Below are positions 38,238 to 53,059 of a DNA stretch of 64,000 bases, piece by piece (the first letter of the stretch is position 1; each line of letters begins with the position of its first letter). The stretch is from Enterobacter hormaechei ATCC 49162 (GTDB taxonomy: Bacteria; Pseudomonadota; Gammaproteobacteria; Enterobacterales; Enterobacteriaceae). The stretch is taken from positions 1,922,001 to 1,986,000 of the forward strand of contig NZ_MKEQ01000001.1 in NCBI RefSeq assembly GCF_001875655.1, in the 5' to 3' direction. Under the pieces are notes generated by a model. It had not been told where the DNA came from. It was given only the letters and a program-made list of their open reading frames with translations, and did not search any database. The position numbers and the translations under genes were made by a program.

Positions 38238-38705
38238 ATGCGTAAACAGGTAGAAATTTTCACCGATGGATCTTGTCTTGGTAACCCAGGGCCCGGCGGC
38301 TATGGCGCCATTATGCGCTATCGTCAGCATGAAAAAACTTTTAGTGAAGGCTATTTCCTGACCACCAACAACCGCATGGAGTTGATGGCTGCCATCGTGG
38401 CGCTGGAAGCCTTAAAAGAACATTGTGACGTGGTGCTGAGTACCGACAGCCAGTATGTCCGCCAGGGCATTACCCAGTGGATCCATAACTGGAAAAAACG
38501 CGGCTGGAAAACCGCAGAGAAAAAACCCGTTAAGAATGTCGATCTCTGGAAGCGTCTTGATGCCGCCCTAGGTCAGCACGAAATCAAATGGGAATGGGTA
38601 AAGGGGCACGCAGGTCATCCCGAAAACGAACGCTGTGACGAGCTGGCTCGCGCGGCGGCCTCCAACCCGACCCACGAGGATGCAGGTTATCAGCCTGAAT
38701 CCTGA
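38238..38705 (+). CDS. rnhA: Ribonuclease HI RnhA
   Basis: A 155-residue RNase H with all catalytic acids: D10 in [13 protein letters not shown]48 in [10 protein letters not shown]70 in [11 protein letters not shown] and the late D134 (ERCDELAR), plus His in [10 protein letters not shown]. It degrades the RNA strand of RNA:DNA hybrids. Length is identical to E. coli. It is divergent from dnaQ and its stop codon abuts the yafS stop. Confidence 0.97.
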   Translation: MRKQVEIFTDGSCLGNPGPGGYGAIMRYRQHEKTFSEGYFLTTNNRMELMAAIVALEALKEHCDVVLSTDSQYVRQGITQWIHNWKKRGWKTAEKKPVKNVDLWKRLDAALGQHEIKWEWVKGHAGHPENERCDELARAAASNPTHEDAGYQPES

Positions 38706-39422
38706 TCACGGTTTTTTGTACTGCCGCGTGGCCCCCACAGTCTGGCGGATCCGCGTTTTCGATTTGCTTTGCTTCATTGGGTTAAGCGTAAGGGGGATCG
38801 TCCTCTTACGCGCCACAATAAATTGCATGCAGCCCAGTGCGGGGAAATGGGTACTTAACAAAACCCCTCCTTTACGCGTCCAGGGAATGACCTGAAAACC
38901 TCCGTAGCTCAGCACTTCAAAATTTAACAGTGAAAGCCAGTCCAGCTGGCGCATCAGGGTAAACATGCGGCTGTTATACGGCGGCGTGCGACGCAACACG
39001 GGCGTGAGTTTACGTAGCCCCATCAGACTCAGCGGATTGAAGCCGCTCAGGATCAGCCAGCCGTCGTCAATCAAAACGCGGTCCGCTTCCCGCAGCAGGC
39101 GATGGGGATCGCTGCACCAGGGCAGAGTGTGGGCGAGCAGACAGGCATCAATGGATTTTTCCGCAAACGGCAAATGCAGCGGATCCGCTTTCACCTGAAC
39201 CGGAGAGCCATTAAGCGATACGCTAACCTGATGCGAGATAGCGCAGCTTTCGGTATTGATTTCTGCGCTCAGATTGCCAATCTTAAGCAGGTGAAAACCA
39301 TACATTTTCGCGAGCCAGGGTTTAAGCTGAAGTTCTAACGCCTCGCGATAATATTCACCCCAGGGCAATTCTGCCCAACGTTCCGGTGGTGCGACAGTCT
39401 GAGGTATCCTTGCCGGTTTCAT
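38706..39422 (-). CDS. yafS: SAM-dependent methyltransferase-like protein YafS
   Basis: A 238-residue protein of the class I methyltransferase superfamily (Methyltransf_11). Segments DPLHLPFAEKSIDACLLAHTLPW and LREADRVLIDDGWLILSGFNPLS are clear, but the usual glycine-rich motif I is not evident, as in E. coli YafS. The function is unknown. I took ATG 39422 (MKPARIPQ) rather than one five codons upstream, by family length. It is divergent from gloB across 32 bp. Confidence 0.92.
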   Translation of the reverse strand: MKPARIPQTVAPPERWAELPWGEYYREALELQLKPWLAKMYGFHLLKIGNLSAEINTESCAISHQVSVSLNGSPVQVKADPLHLPFAEKSIDACLLAHTLPWCSDPHRLLREADRVLIDDGWLILSGFNPLSLMGLRKLTPVLRRTPPYNSRMFTLMRQLDWLSLLNFEVLSYGGFQVIPWTRKGGVLLSTHFPALGCMQFIVARKRTIPLTLNPMKQSKSKTRIRQTVGATRQYKKP

Positions 39423-39454
39423 CAAAACACCCGCCACGCTATAAGAGGTAATGC

Positions 39455-40213
39455 ATGAATCTTATCAGTATTTCCGCCTTTCAGGACAATTACATCTGGG
39501 TTTTAGTCGACGACGATCGCAGATGCATCATTGTGGATCCGGGCGAATCCGCACCGATCCTGCACGCGATAAAAGAAAACGGCTGGCAACCAGAAGCGAT
39601 TCTCCTTACCCATCACCATCACGATCATGTCGGCGGTGTTCCCGATCTCCTTGCGCACTATCCCCATCTTCCCGTTTACGGACCGGCAGAGACACAAAAT
39701 AAGGGTACGACGCAAGTCGTTGTAGAAGGCGAAAGTATCCTCATCCTCGGGTGGGAGTTTTCCGTATTTGCTACGCCAGGTCACACTTCCGGTCATCTCT
39801 GTTTCTACAGCAAACCTTATCTGTTTTGCGGCGACACGCTGTTTTCCGGCGGCTGTGGACGGCTCTTTGAAGGTACGCCAGAACAAATGTATCAATCTTT
39901 ACAAAAAATTAATGCACTGCCTGCCGACACCGTCATTTGTTGCGCACATGAGTATACATTAGGGAATATGAAGTTTGCCGCGAGCATTCTGCCAGAGGAT
40001 CGGGCGATTCAGGATTATTACCTGAAAGTGAAGGAGTTACGTGCAAAAAACCAAAAAACACTGCCCGTAATTCTGAAAAATGAGCGCCAAATAAATTTAT
40101 TTTTAAGAACGGATAATGCTGATTTAATTAATAAAATTTATCAAGAAACAAATTTGTTACAACCAGAAGCGCGATTTGCATGGTTAAGGTCAAAGAAAGA
40201 TAACTTCAGATAA
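39455..40213 (+). CDS. gloB: Hydroxyacylglutathione hydrolase GloB (glyoxalase II)
   Basis: A 252-residue metallo-beta-lactamase-fold hydrolase with the binuclear metal motif [10 protein letters not shown] near residue 52, later ligands in TPGHTSGH and [10 protein letters not shown], and CAHEYT. It hydrolyses S-lactoylglutathione to lactate and glutathione in methylglyoxal detoxification. The last 60 codons are notably AT-rich compared with the start, a feature shared with E. coli gloB. Confidence 0.96.
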   Translation: MNLISISAFQDNYIWVLVDDDRRCIIVDPGESAPILHAIKENGWQPEAILLTHHHHDHVGGVPDLLAHYPHLPVYGPAETQNKGTTQVVVEGESILILGWEFSVFATPGHTSGHLCFYSKPYLFCGDTLFSGGCGRLFEGTPEQMYQSLQKINALPADTVICCAHEYTLGNMKFAASILPEDRAIQDYYLKVKELRAKNQKTLPVILKNERQINLFLRTDNADLINKIYQETNLLQPEARFAWLRSKKDNFR

Positions 40214-40281
40214 TTGCGGGTTGCCTTTTCAAATTTTCGCCGTTATCATCGCTCGTCTTTTAAGCAACTATTGACACACAC

Positions 40282-41646
40282 ATGAAGGCAAAAGCGATAT
40301 TACTCGCCTCTGTCCTGCTTGTAGGTTGCCAGTCACAAAACGGCAGCAACGTACAACAGCACGCACAGAGCCTTTCTGCGGCTGGTCAAGGGGAAGCAGG
40401 GAAGTTTACGAGTCAGGCGCGATGGTTGGACGATGGGACATCCTTCGCGCAGGAACAAGACTTGTGGGCCTCTATTGGCGACGAGCTAAAGATGGGAATT
40501 CCGGAAAACAGCCGGATTCGCGAACAGAAACAGAAGTATTTGAGAAATAAGAGCTATCTCCACGATGTAACATTACGGGCAGAGCCGTATATGTACTGGA
40601 TAGCCGGGCAAGTTAAGAAACGTAACATGCCTATGGAACTGGTACTACTACCCATAGTGGAGAGCGCTTTTGACCCGCACGCGACGTCTGGCGCCAATGC
40701 AGCAGGCATATGGCAGATCATTCCGAGCACAGGGCGAAATTATGGTTTAAAACAGACCCGCAACTACGATGCGCGTCGTGATGTTGTCGCTTCAACGACA
40801 GCCGCTCTCGACATGATGCAACGTCTGAACAAGATGTTTGACGGCGACTGGTTATTGACTGTCGCGGCGTATAACAGTGGTGAAGGTCGTGTACTGAAGG
40901 CAATGAAAGCGAATAAAGCGCGTGGTAAATCCACAGACTTCTGGTCGCTCTCACTGCCACAGGAAACAAAGATTTACGTACCGAAAATGCTGGCTTTGAG
41001 TGACATTCTCAAGAACAGTAAACGTTACGGTGTACAACTGCCAACACCAGACGAAAGTCGTGCACTGGCGCGTGTCCGCCTCAGCAGCCCGGTTGATATT
41101 CAACAGGTTGCCGATATGACGGGTATGTCGGTAAGTAAGCTTAAAACCTTTAATGCAGGTGTTAAAGGCTCCACGCTGGGTGCAAGTGGCCCGCGCTATG
41201 TGATGGTTCCGCAGAAACACGCGGAGCAGTTACGAGAGTCTTTAGCTTCGGGTGAAATTGCAGCCGTTCAGTCAACGCTGATCGCTGATACGTCGCCTGT
41301 AAGCAGCCGCAGCTATAAGGTGCGTTCAGGTGATACGCTTTCAGGTATTGCTTCACGTCTTGGCGTGAATACGAAAGATCTCCAGCAGTGGAATAATCTG
41401 CGCGGGTCCAGTCTGAAAGTGGGTCAAACGCTGACCGTAGGTGCAGGTAGCAGCGCACAGCGTCTCGCTAAAAACAGCGATAGTATTACCTATCGCGTAC
41501 GTAAAGGCGACTCGCTGTCCAGTATTGCTAAGCGTCACGGCGTAAACATCAAAGATGTGATGCGCTGGAACAACGATACTGACAACCTGCAACCTGGCGA
41601 CCAGCTGACGTTGTTTGTGAAAAACAGCGCTACGCCGGATTCCTGA
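40282..41646 (+). CDS. mltD: Membrane-bound lytic murein transglycosylase D
   Basis: A 454-residue outer-membrane lipoprotein (LLASVLLVGC lipobox, Cys16). The SLT domain at about residues 100-220 has the catalytic Glu in LLPIVESAFDPHATSGANAAG. Two LysM repeats near the C-terminus (YKVRSGDTLSGIASRLG and YRVRKGDSLSSIAKRHG) anchor it to peptidoglycan. It cleaves glycan strands to 1,6-anhydromuropeptides. Confidence 0.96.
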   Translation: MKAKAILLASVLLVGCQSQNGSNVQQHAQSLSAAGQGEAGKFTSQARWLDDGTSFAQEQDLWASIGDELKMGIPENSRIREQKQKYLRNKSYLHDVTLRAEPYMYWIAGQVKKRNMPMELVLLPIVESAFDPHATSGANAAGIWQIIPSTGRNYGLKQTRNYDARRDVVASTTAALDMMQRLNKMFDGDWLLTVAAYNSGEGRVLKAMKANKARGKSTDFWSLSLPQETKIYVPKMLALSDILKNSKRYGVQLPTPDESRALARVRLSSPVDIQQVADMTGMSVSKLKTFNAGVKGSTLGASGPRYVMVPQKHAEQLRESLASGEIAAVQSTLIADTSPVSSRSYKVRSGDTLSGIASRLGVNTKDLQQWNNLRGSSLKVGQTLTVGAGSSAQRLAKNSDSITYRVRKGDSLSSIAKRHGVNIKDVMRWNNDTDNLQPGDQLTLFVKNSATPDS

Positions 41647-41666
41647 TAGTACGATCGTTTGTTAAA

Positions 41667-41698
41667 AAGGCACCGATTCCCCTCGGTGCCTTTTTTGT
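41667..41698. terminator. Bidirectional terminator between mltD and yafE
   Basis: AAGGCACCGA and TCGGTGCCTT form a perfect stem flanked by an A-run and a T-run, so it can stop both convergent transcripts. Confidence 0.88.
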
Positions 41699-42472
41699 TT
41701 ATCCCGCTTTTTGCGCTTCAGCCATAATGGTGTCGCTGGTAAACGAACCATCGTAATGCAGTTCAAAGTACGCCTTCACGTCAGCAGAGGCGCTCTCCTG
41801 ATACAATCGGATCGCCTGCGTCAATGCCTCTGGTGTGCGCATCCGCGCAATCCATGACGCGAACTCCAGCGGCAAACGGTCGGTTATCAGCGAGCGTGAA
41901 ATCAAACCGGCTTCGGTGATAAACGTCAGCCACTCGCCACTGGAGTAGTTTTGTACGTGCGAGGTATCACGCAGCGCTTCAACCGTCTGGAGCCAGATAT
42001 TCCGTACCGGATGTCCGGGAGACATTACGTCCATGATGATGAAGGTTCCGCCCGGTTTGAGCACCCGTTTCACTTCCCGTAATGCCTGCCCCACATCATG
42101 CCAGTGGTGTGCAGAGTAACGGCTAATCACAACCTCAAACGACGCATCCTCAAAGGGTAAAGATTCCGCGTAGCCCTGGCGCGTCGTGATGTTATTCAAC
42201 CCTTTCGCTTTCGCCGCCTCAGCAACAACATCCAGCATCTGGCTCGATAAATCATACGCCGTCACCTGAGCGACCTGCCGGGCGGCGGTAAAACTGGCGT
42301 GCCCCGCCCCGCAGCCTAAATCCAGCACGTGCGCGTCAGGGAACGCGGCGAGCCGATCACCGAGACGCACCAGATCGCGGCCAGAGGCATGCACGGCGCT
42401 GCTCAGATACGCGCCAGCCTGAGAACCGAACTGTTTTTCGACGTTGTCATGATGGGAGTGTGTTGTTGTCAT
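41699..42472 (-). CDS. yafE: SAM-dependent methyltransferase YafE
   Basis: A 257-residue class I methyltransferase: motif I VLDLGCGAGHAS near residue 49, an acidic loop in TAYDLSSQMLDVV, and the post-motif LREVKRVLKPGGTFIIMDVMSP. It resembles UbiE/BioC-type enzymes, but the substrate is unknown. The N-terminus is His-rich (TTTHSHHDN). yafD lies 77 bp upstream on the same strand. Confidence 0.92.
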   Translation of the reverse strand: MTTTHSHHDNVEKQFGSQAGAYLSSAVHASGRDLVRLGDRLAAFPDAHVLDLGCGAGHASFTAARQVAQVTAYDLSSQMLDVVAEAAKAKGLNNITTRQGYAESLPFEDASFEVVISRYSAHHWHDVGQALREVKRVLKPGGTFIIMDVMSPGHPVRNIWLQTVEALRDTSHVQNYSSGEWLTFITEAGLISRSLITDRLPLEFASWIARMRTPEALTQAIRLYQESASADVKAYFELHYDGSFTSDTIMAEAQKAG

Positions 42473-42549
42473 GTTGCTGTCCTTTTATGGGTTAAAAAAT
42501 AAAGGGCAGCACCCGCACAGGCCTGCCCCACGGCAGACCTGACGCACCA

Positions 42550-43422
<873 letters not shown>

Positions 43423-43487
43423 TCACACTTTCAACGCAATTACTGAGAAACCGCTTTCCAGTTTTGTAAGCAAGCACTTACTGATAC

Positions 43488-44663
43488 CTATCCAAGGGCG
43501 ACGCGAGCGGGTTTATCAAGCCGTCCACTCAGACCAATAAGAAGGAAAGCGACAAGCACAATCACCGCGCCAATCCATGGCGTTTGGGTTAATCCAACGT
43601 GTTCAACCGTCTGACCCCCTATAACCGATCCGAGGGCGATACCGATATTGAATGCGGCGATATTCAGGCCGGATGCAACATCCACCGCATTGGGCGTATA
43701 ACGTTCGGCTTTCTGCACAACATACACCTGCAATCCCGGTACGTTACCAAAAGCGAAAATCCCCATAACCAATACCGTTACCAGCGCGGCGTAATGTGTC
43801 GACGCGGTGAACTGGAAAATCATCAGCAGGACAACCAGCGCGGCGAAGATGAATTTCAGCGCCGGTACTGCACCATGCTTATCCGCAAGCTTGCCGCCCC
43901 AGATATTGCCGATTGCGACGGAGATACCGTAGCCCAGTAAAATCCAGCTCACTGCGCCCGGAGAAAAACCAGCCAGCTCCTGCATCATCGGTGCAAGGAA
44001 GGTGAACGCAGTGAACACCCCACCATAACCCAGAGCCGTAACGGCATAGATCAGCAGCAGGCGCGGGTGTGTAAGAACCTTAACCTGATCGCTCAGGCTG
44101 GCGCTCGCACGCCCCGGTATATTCGACGGAACCAACAGCAGGCTGGCCACCAGAGCAATCACCCCCAACAGCGATACCGCGAGGAAGGTTTCACGCCAGC
44201 CAAAATGTTGCCCAATAAACGTTCCTAACGGCACGCCGGTGACCAGCGCGACGGTTAAGCCGCCAAACATAATCGCAATGGCTGACGCCGCTTTCTCTTT
44301 TGGCACCAGGCTGGTTGCAATAGTGGAACCGATAGAGAAGAAGACACCGTGCGCAAGGCCTGTCAGCAGACGGGCAATGACCAGCGTGGTGTAGTCCGGA
44401 GACTGCCACGCCAGAATATTGCCGGCGGTGAAGAGCACCATCAGAGCTACTAACAGTTGTTTACGCGGAAAGCGTCCTGTCAGTGCGGTCAGCACAGGCG
44501 CCCCAACCGCGACACCTAACGCATAAATAGATACCAGCAGCCCGGCAGAAGGCAGTGAAATAGCGAGTTGATCAGCAATGGTAGGAACAAGCCCTACGAT
44601 AACAAATTCGGTCGTGCCGATTGCGAAGGCACTGATCGTCAGGGCAAGAAGCGCCAGTGGCAT
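43488..44663 (-). CDS. MFS efflux-type transporter (DHA1 family, AraJ/YdhP-like)
   Basis: A 391-residue major facilitator protein with 12 predicted helices. MPLALLALTISAFAIGTTEFVIVGL at the start and the loop GRFPRKQ between helices 2 and 3 mark the DHA1 sugar-efflux/drug subgroup. The substrate is unknown. It lies between yafD and yafC, which are adjacent in E. coli K-12, and is transcribed divergently from yafC with 104 bp between starts, an arrangement typical of a LysR regulator and its target. Confidence 0.85.
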   Translation of the reverse strand: MPLALLALTISAFAIGTTEFVIVGLVPTIADQLAISLPSAGLLVSIYALGVAVGAPVLTALTGRFPRKQLLVALMVLFTAGNILAWQSPDYTTLVIARLLTGLAHGVFFSIGSTIATSLVPKEKAASAIAIMFGGLTVALVTGVPLGTFIGQHFGWRETFLAVSLLGVIALVASLLLVPSNIPGRASASLSDQVKVLTHPRLLLIYAVTALGYGGVFTAFTFLAPMMQELAGFSPGAVSWILLGYGISVAIGNIWGGKLADKHGAVPALKFIFAALVVLLMIFQFTASTHYAALVTVLVMGIFAFGNVPGLQVYVVQKAERYTPNAVDVASGLNIAAFNIGIALGSVIGGQTVEHVGLTQTPWIGAVIVLVAFLLIGLSGRLDKPARVALG

Positions 44664-44767
44664 AAAATACTCCGTCTCTTCAGGATTAAGATGACAGGCA
44701 GTATGCGCCAGTGTTTAAATAACAAAAATGGTTAGAATCTCAATAGAATTTTGCAGGTGATGCAATA

Positions 44768-45673
44768 ATGAAAGCCACATCGGAAGAACTCACTATCTTT
44801 GTTGCCGTGGTGGAAAGCGGCAGTTTCAGCCGTGCGGCCGAACAGCTCGGGCAGGCGAACTCCGCCGTCAGCCGCTCGGTGAAAAAGCTGGAGATGAAGC
44901 TCGGGGTGAGTCTGCTCAACAGAACAACGCGCCAGCTCAGCCTGACGGAAGAAGGTGAACGTTATTTTCGCCGCGTTCAATCCGTTTTGCAGGAGATGGC
45001 GGCAGCAGAAACGGAAATTATGGAATCGCGTAGCACCCCGCGTGGGCTGCTACGCATTGATGCGGCGACGCCGGTTGTGCTTCATTTTCTGATGCCGTTA
45101 ATCAAGCCCTTTCGGGAACGCTACCCGGAGATGACCCTGTCTCTGGTCTCTTCAGAGACGTTTATCAACCTGATTGAGCGTAAAGTTGATGTGGCGATCC
45201 GCGCGGGAACCCTGACGGATTCAAGTTTACGCGCTCGCCCTCTCTTCACCAGTTACCGCAAAATTATCGCGTCACCGCAATATATTGCAGAGCATGGCAA
45301 ACCGGAGACGGTTGAAGAGTTAAAGCAGCATCTGTGTCTGGGCTTTACAGAACCTGTGTCGCTGAATACCTGGCCCGTGGCCTGTCATGACGGACAACTT
45401 CATGAGATCACCTGCGGACTTTCGTCTAATAGCGGGGAGACGCTGAAACAGCTATGTCTTGAAGGGAATGGGATTGCCTGCTTATCAGACTATATGATTG
45501 ATAAGGAAATCGCTGCGGGTCAGCTTGTAGAACTCATGGCTGACAAACGGTTACCTGTAGAGATGCCTTTTAGCGCCGTGTATTACAGTGACAGAGCGGT
45601 AAGTACGCGCATACGCGCCTTTATCGACTTCCTGAGTGAACATATCAAAACAGCTCCCGGAGGAGCTGCGTGA
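44768..45673 (+). CDS. yafC: LysR-type transcriptional regulator YafC
   Basis: A 301-residue LysR regulator: N-terminal winged helix ([32 protein letters not shown], residues 11-42) and a periplasmic-binding-like effector domain ([21 protein letters not shown] onward). It is highly similar to E. coli YafC, whose target is uncharacterised. The divergently transcribed MFS gene is the best candidate target here. Confidence 0.93.
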   Translation: MKATSEELTIFVAVVESGSFSRAAEQLGQANSAVSRSVKKLEMKLGVSLLNRTTRQLSLTEEGERYFRRVQSVLQEMAAAETEIMESRSTPRGLLRIDAATPVVLHFLMPLIKPFRERYPEMTLSLVSSETFINLIERKVDVAIRAGTLTDSSLRARPLFTSYRKIIASPQYIAEHGKPETVEELKQHLCLGFTEPVSLNTWPVACHDGQLHEITCGLSSNSGETLKQLCLEGNGIACLSDYMIDKEIAAGQLVELMADKRLPVEMPFSAVYYSDRAVSTRIRAFIDFLSEHIKTAPGGAA

Positions 45674-45704
45674 GGGTTTAAAGCTACAGAGGGTGGGTTA
45701 TTTA

Positions 45705-46508
45705 TTAATCCCAGTCAGGTGCTAACCCTTCCGGGCTGACCAGACGATCGTTGCATTCCAGTGCGGCGATCGCTTTTTTATCTTCATGATCAAGCTGAAG
45801 ATCACGCGCTAACAGGTTACTCGCCAGGTTTTCACGTTTGGTTGAAGACGGGATAACGGCATAGCCTTCACCCATCGCCCATGCCAGGATCACCTGCGCA
45901 GCTGTCGCGTTGTGTTTTTCAGCGATGCGTGCAATCACCTCATCTTTCAACGCTTTACCATATGCCAGCGTCATGTAAGAGGTGATGTGAATGCCATGCT
46001 GTTGCGCCCAGTCCACAACGTTGCGGTTTTGCAGGTAGGGAGAGAGTTCAATCTGATTGGTGGCAATATTCTCTTTACCCACTGCGGCAATAGCCCTTTC
46101 CATCAATGGGATAGTGAAGTTAGAAATGCCAATTTCACGCGTTAAGCCCTGCTCTTTTGCCTCCAGCAGCGCCTGCATGAATTCCTCCACAGAAACGGCA
46201 TCATCAGGTGATGGCCAGTGGATCAGCGTCAGGTCAACATAATCCGTACGCTGCTTTTTCAGACTTTCCTTCAGGCTTGGGATCAGCTTGTCTTTGCTGA
46301 GATTCTCAATCCAGATTTTGGTGGTGATGAAAAGCTCGTGGCGCGGTACGCCGCTCTCTTCGATAGCCTGGCCTACGGCAGCCTCGTTATCATAAATCTG
46401 CGCCGTATCAATAGCGCGATAGCCCAGCTCGAGTGCGGTTTTAACAGATGCGATAACAACGTCGTCTTTCAGGCGAAAAGTACCCAGACCCAGTGCAGGG
46501 ATAGTCAT
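45705..46508 (-). CDS. dkgB: 2,5-diketo-D-gluconate reductase B / methylglyoxal reductase DkgB
   Basis: A 267-residue aldo-keto reductase. The catalytic tetrad is recognisable: D in [12 protein letters not shown] in the same segment, K in [11 protein letters not shown] and H in LIHWPSPDD; the NADPH site lies at [14 protein letters not shown]. It reduces 2,5-diketo-D-gluconate and methylglyoxal. The ATG at 46508 gives the E. coli length; one four codons upstream is unneeded. It is the last protein gene before rrnH, as in E. coli. Confidence 0.95.
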   Translation of the reverse strand: MTIPALGLGTFRLKDDVVIASVKTALELGYRAIDTAQIYDNEAAVGQAIEESGVPRHELFITTKIWIENLSKDKLIPSLKESLKKQRTDYVDLTLIHWPSPDDAVSVEEFMQALLEAKEQGLTREIGISNFTIPLMERAIAAVGKENIATNQIELSPYLQNRNVVDWAQQHGIHITSYMTLAYGKALKDEVIARIAEKHNATAAQVILAWAMGEGYAVIPSSTKRENLASNLLARDLQLDHEDKKAIAALECNDRLVSPEGLAPDWD

Positions 46509-46629
46509 ATGATTCCTCAATCGTTATGTTCGTAAACTGAGGAGAATTATCGCTGTGGTTGTTATGACAAAAAAGATCGTAAAACGCAGAGGATTTTTGC
46601 TAATTTCGCAATAATTAAACGACAGATAA

Positions 46630-46662
46630 GAAAAAAGCCCTGAGCGTTAGCTCAGGGCTTTT
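46630..46662 (-). terminator. Intrinsic terminator of the rRNA operon
   Basis: On the minus strand AAGCCCTGAGC-TAAC-GCTCAGGGCTT is followed by a T-run, just after the distal tRNA-Asp. Confidence 0.9.
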
Positions 46663-46668
46663 AATAAG

Positions 46669-46745
46669 TGGCGGAACGGACGGGACTCGAACCCGCGACC
46701 CCCTGCGTGACAGGCAGGTATTCTAACCGACTGAACTACCGCTCC
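46669..46745 (-). tRNA. aspU: tRNA-Asp (anticodon GUC), aspU, distal gene of the rRNA operon
   Basis: A 77-nt tRNA with the same sequence as aspV at 37.2 kb over its full length. It follows 5S rRNA by 53 nt, as aspU follows rrfH in E. coli. Confidence 0.97.
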
Positions 46746-46798
46746 ACCGAATACTTCTGTAACCACCGGATTAATGCACCGGCTTACTACTTAATTTG

Positions 46799-46918
46799 AT
46801 GCCTGGCAGTTCCCTACTCTCACATGGGGAGACCCCACACTACCATCGGCGCTACGGCGTTTCACTTCTGAGTTCGGCATGGGGTCAGGTGGGACCACCG
46901 CGCTAAAGCCGCCAGGCA
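46799..46918 (-). rRNA. rrfH: 5S ribosomal RNA
   Basis: A 120-nt 5S gene: the 5' end TGCCTGGCGGC pairs with the 3' end GCCAGGCAT, and the conserved CCGATGGTAGTGTGG core is present on the minus strand. Confidence 0.97.
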
Positions 46919-46987
46919 AATTCTGTTAATCTGTATCAGGCTGAAATGTGATTGTCTGTCTCTTCGCCAAAACATCTTCGGCGTTGT

Positions 46988-49892
<2,905 letters not shown>

Positions 49893-50062
49893 TCACAACC
49901 CGAAGATGTTTCACTTCTGATTGCGAAAATTTGAGAGACTCGAACACACATGAGCTGTGTGTCGTTTCAATTTTCAGCTTGATCCAGATTTTTAAAGAGC
50001 AAAACTTCGCAGTGCACCTTTTCAGGTTCACTCTGAAGTTTTCTTGTGTTCGCAGTAAAAGA

Positions 50063-50138
50063 TGGTGGAGCTATGCGGGATCGAACCGCAGACCTCCTGC
50101 GTGCAAGGCAGGCGCTCTCCCAGCTGAGCTATAGCCCC
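50063..50138 (-). tRNA. alaV: tRNA-Ala (anticodon UGC)
   Basis: A 76-nt tRNA in the 16S-23S spacer: acceptor GGGGCTA, anticodon loop CTTGCAC, CCA encoded. Confidence 0.97.
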
Positions 50139-50244
50139 ATCGTAGTCACCTCTGTACCGGTAATTCTTCCTGAGACAAGGCGTGGAATAACGAAGCATAC
50201 TTCAGTATGTGAGTTATTTCGCAACGCAGTATTCAGGGAGAATT

Positions 50245-50321
<77 letters not shown>

Positions 50322-50391
50322 GTAGAGGTTTTTTACTGCTGTTTTTCATCAGACAATCTGTGTGGACACTACAAAGGCAGGTTCTTTAAGG

Positions 50392-51933
<1,542 letters not shown>

Positions 51934-52118
51934 AAAAGTTTGATGCTCAATGAATTAAACTTCGTAATGAATTACGTGTTCACTCGTTGAGACTTGGTAT
52001 TCATTTAGTGTCCGAGGACATTAAGAATCCATGTCACTTTGAGTGCCCACACAGATTGTCTGATAAATTGTTAAAGAGCAGTTGCGACGCGCTTCAGCGC
52101 TCTGTCGCGAGGTGGCGT

Positions 52119-52146
52119 ATATTACGCTTTCCTCTTTCAGAGTCAA
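52119..52146 (-). promoter_or_regulatory. rRNA promoter P2
   Basis: The minus strand reads -35 TTGACT (52141-52146), a 16-bp spacer and -10 TAATAT (52119-52124). Confidence 0.85.
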
Positions 52147-52227
52147 CCCTGATTTTCAGGATTTTTTCTCTTCAACCGACCGGTCTGTCTGTGAAGTGAT
52201 TCACATCCGCCGTGTCGATGGAGGCGC

Positions 52228-52255
52228 ATTATAGGGAGCCGCCGAGGAATGACAA
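52228..52255 (-). promoter_or_regulatory. rRNA promoter P1
   Basis: The minus strand reads -35 TTGTCA (52250-52255), a 16-bp spacer and -10 TATAAT (52228-52233), followed by a GC-rich discriminator (GCGCC), typical of stringently controlled promoters. Confidence 0.88.
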
Positions 52256-52304
52256 GCGGAAAAATGCATTTTTGTTTTAACCGCTCACCTTTTCACCAAA
52301 ACGT

Positions 52305-52871
52305 CTATTTTTGGTGCTTTTTAATCTCTTTTGGCAGATCTGCCAGACTCTTTATCACCCAGTCGGCTGCATTTTCTGCTTCTGGGGTGACCGGCTTACC
52401 GGTACGCACTAATACTTTAGTACCTACACCTGCCGCCGCCGCTGCCTGCATATCTTCCAGTTTATCGCCCACCATATAAGATGCGGCCATATCAATGTGC
52501 AGGAATTCCTGTGCAGAGATAAACATGCCCGGGTGTGGTTTACGGCAATCACAGGTCTGACGATACGCTTCTACGCTTCCCTGCGGGTGATGCGGACAAT
52601 AATAGATGCCATCAAGATCGACGCCGCGATCGGCCAGGGACCAGTCCATCCATTCCGTCAGCGTCTCGAATTGCGCTTCGGTGAACTTACCACGCGCAAT
52701 ACCAGACTGGTTAGTTACCACCACCAGCGCATAGCCCATCTCTTTCAACTGGCGCATGGCATCTATTACGCCCTCGATAAATTCGAACTCATCGATCTCA
52801 TGCACATAGCCGTGATCCACATTAATCGTGCCATCACGATCGAGAAAAATTGCGGGTACAGATTTTGCCAC
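52305..52871 (-). CDS. gmhB: D-glycero-beta-D-manno-heptose 1,7-bisphosphate 7-phosphatase GmhB
   Basis: A 188-residue HAD-superfamily phosphatase with [11 protein letters not shown] (nucleophile D11, acid D13), [11 protein letters not shown], and the zinc-binding cysteine/histidine cluster CPHHPQG...[11 protein letters not shown]. It removes the C7 phosphate in LPS heptose synthesis, acting downstream of gmhA (33 kb) and hldE. It is located between rrnH and metNIQ as in E. coli. Confidence 0.96.
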   Translation of the reverse strand: MAKSVPAIFLDRDGTINVDHGYVHEIDEFEFIEGVIDAMRQLKEMGYALVVVTNQSGIARGKFTEAQFETLTEWMDWSLADRGVDLDGIYYCPHHPQGSVEAYRQTCDCRKPHPGMFISAQEFLHIDMAASYMVGDKLEDMQAAAAAGVGTKVLVRTGKPVTPEAENAADWVIKSLADLPKEIKKHQK

Positions 52872-52959
52872 CGGTTTGCTCCTGAAAAAGGCTTGTTCAG
52901 CTAGTATCTCATGAATCGCAGCGCAATAAAGTGCTCATCGCACAGAGGTGGATTGATTT

Positions 52960-52983
52960 AGACGTCTGGATGCCTTAACATCC
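52960..52983 (+). promoter_or_regulatory. Tandem MetJ boxes upstream of metNIQ
   Basis: Three contiguous 8-bp Met boxes begin with the perfect AGACGTCT (52960-52967), followed by weaker GGATGCCT and TAACATCC. The array lies about 77 bp before metN and implies repression by MetJ with S-adenosylmethionine. Confidence 0.88.
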
Positions 52984-53059
52984 ATTTTGTTTACGGTCAT
53001 TCCCCGTATCTGGCAGAAGAAAATGCCACGGCTAACTTACTTACGATAAAAATAATCTA

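Larger units (their letters stand above)
51934..52304 (-). promoter_or_regulatory. rRNA operon leader and promoter region
   Basis: About 370 bp between gmhB and 16S rRNA. It contains tandem promoters P1 and P2, the antitermination boxA (TGCTCTTTAACA, 52069-52080) and the 16S processing stem. A/T tracts upstream of P1 (near 52260-52290) could be an UP element or Fis sites. No protein gene is present. Confidence 0.9.
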
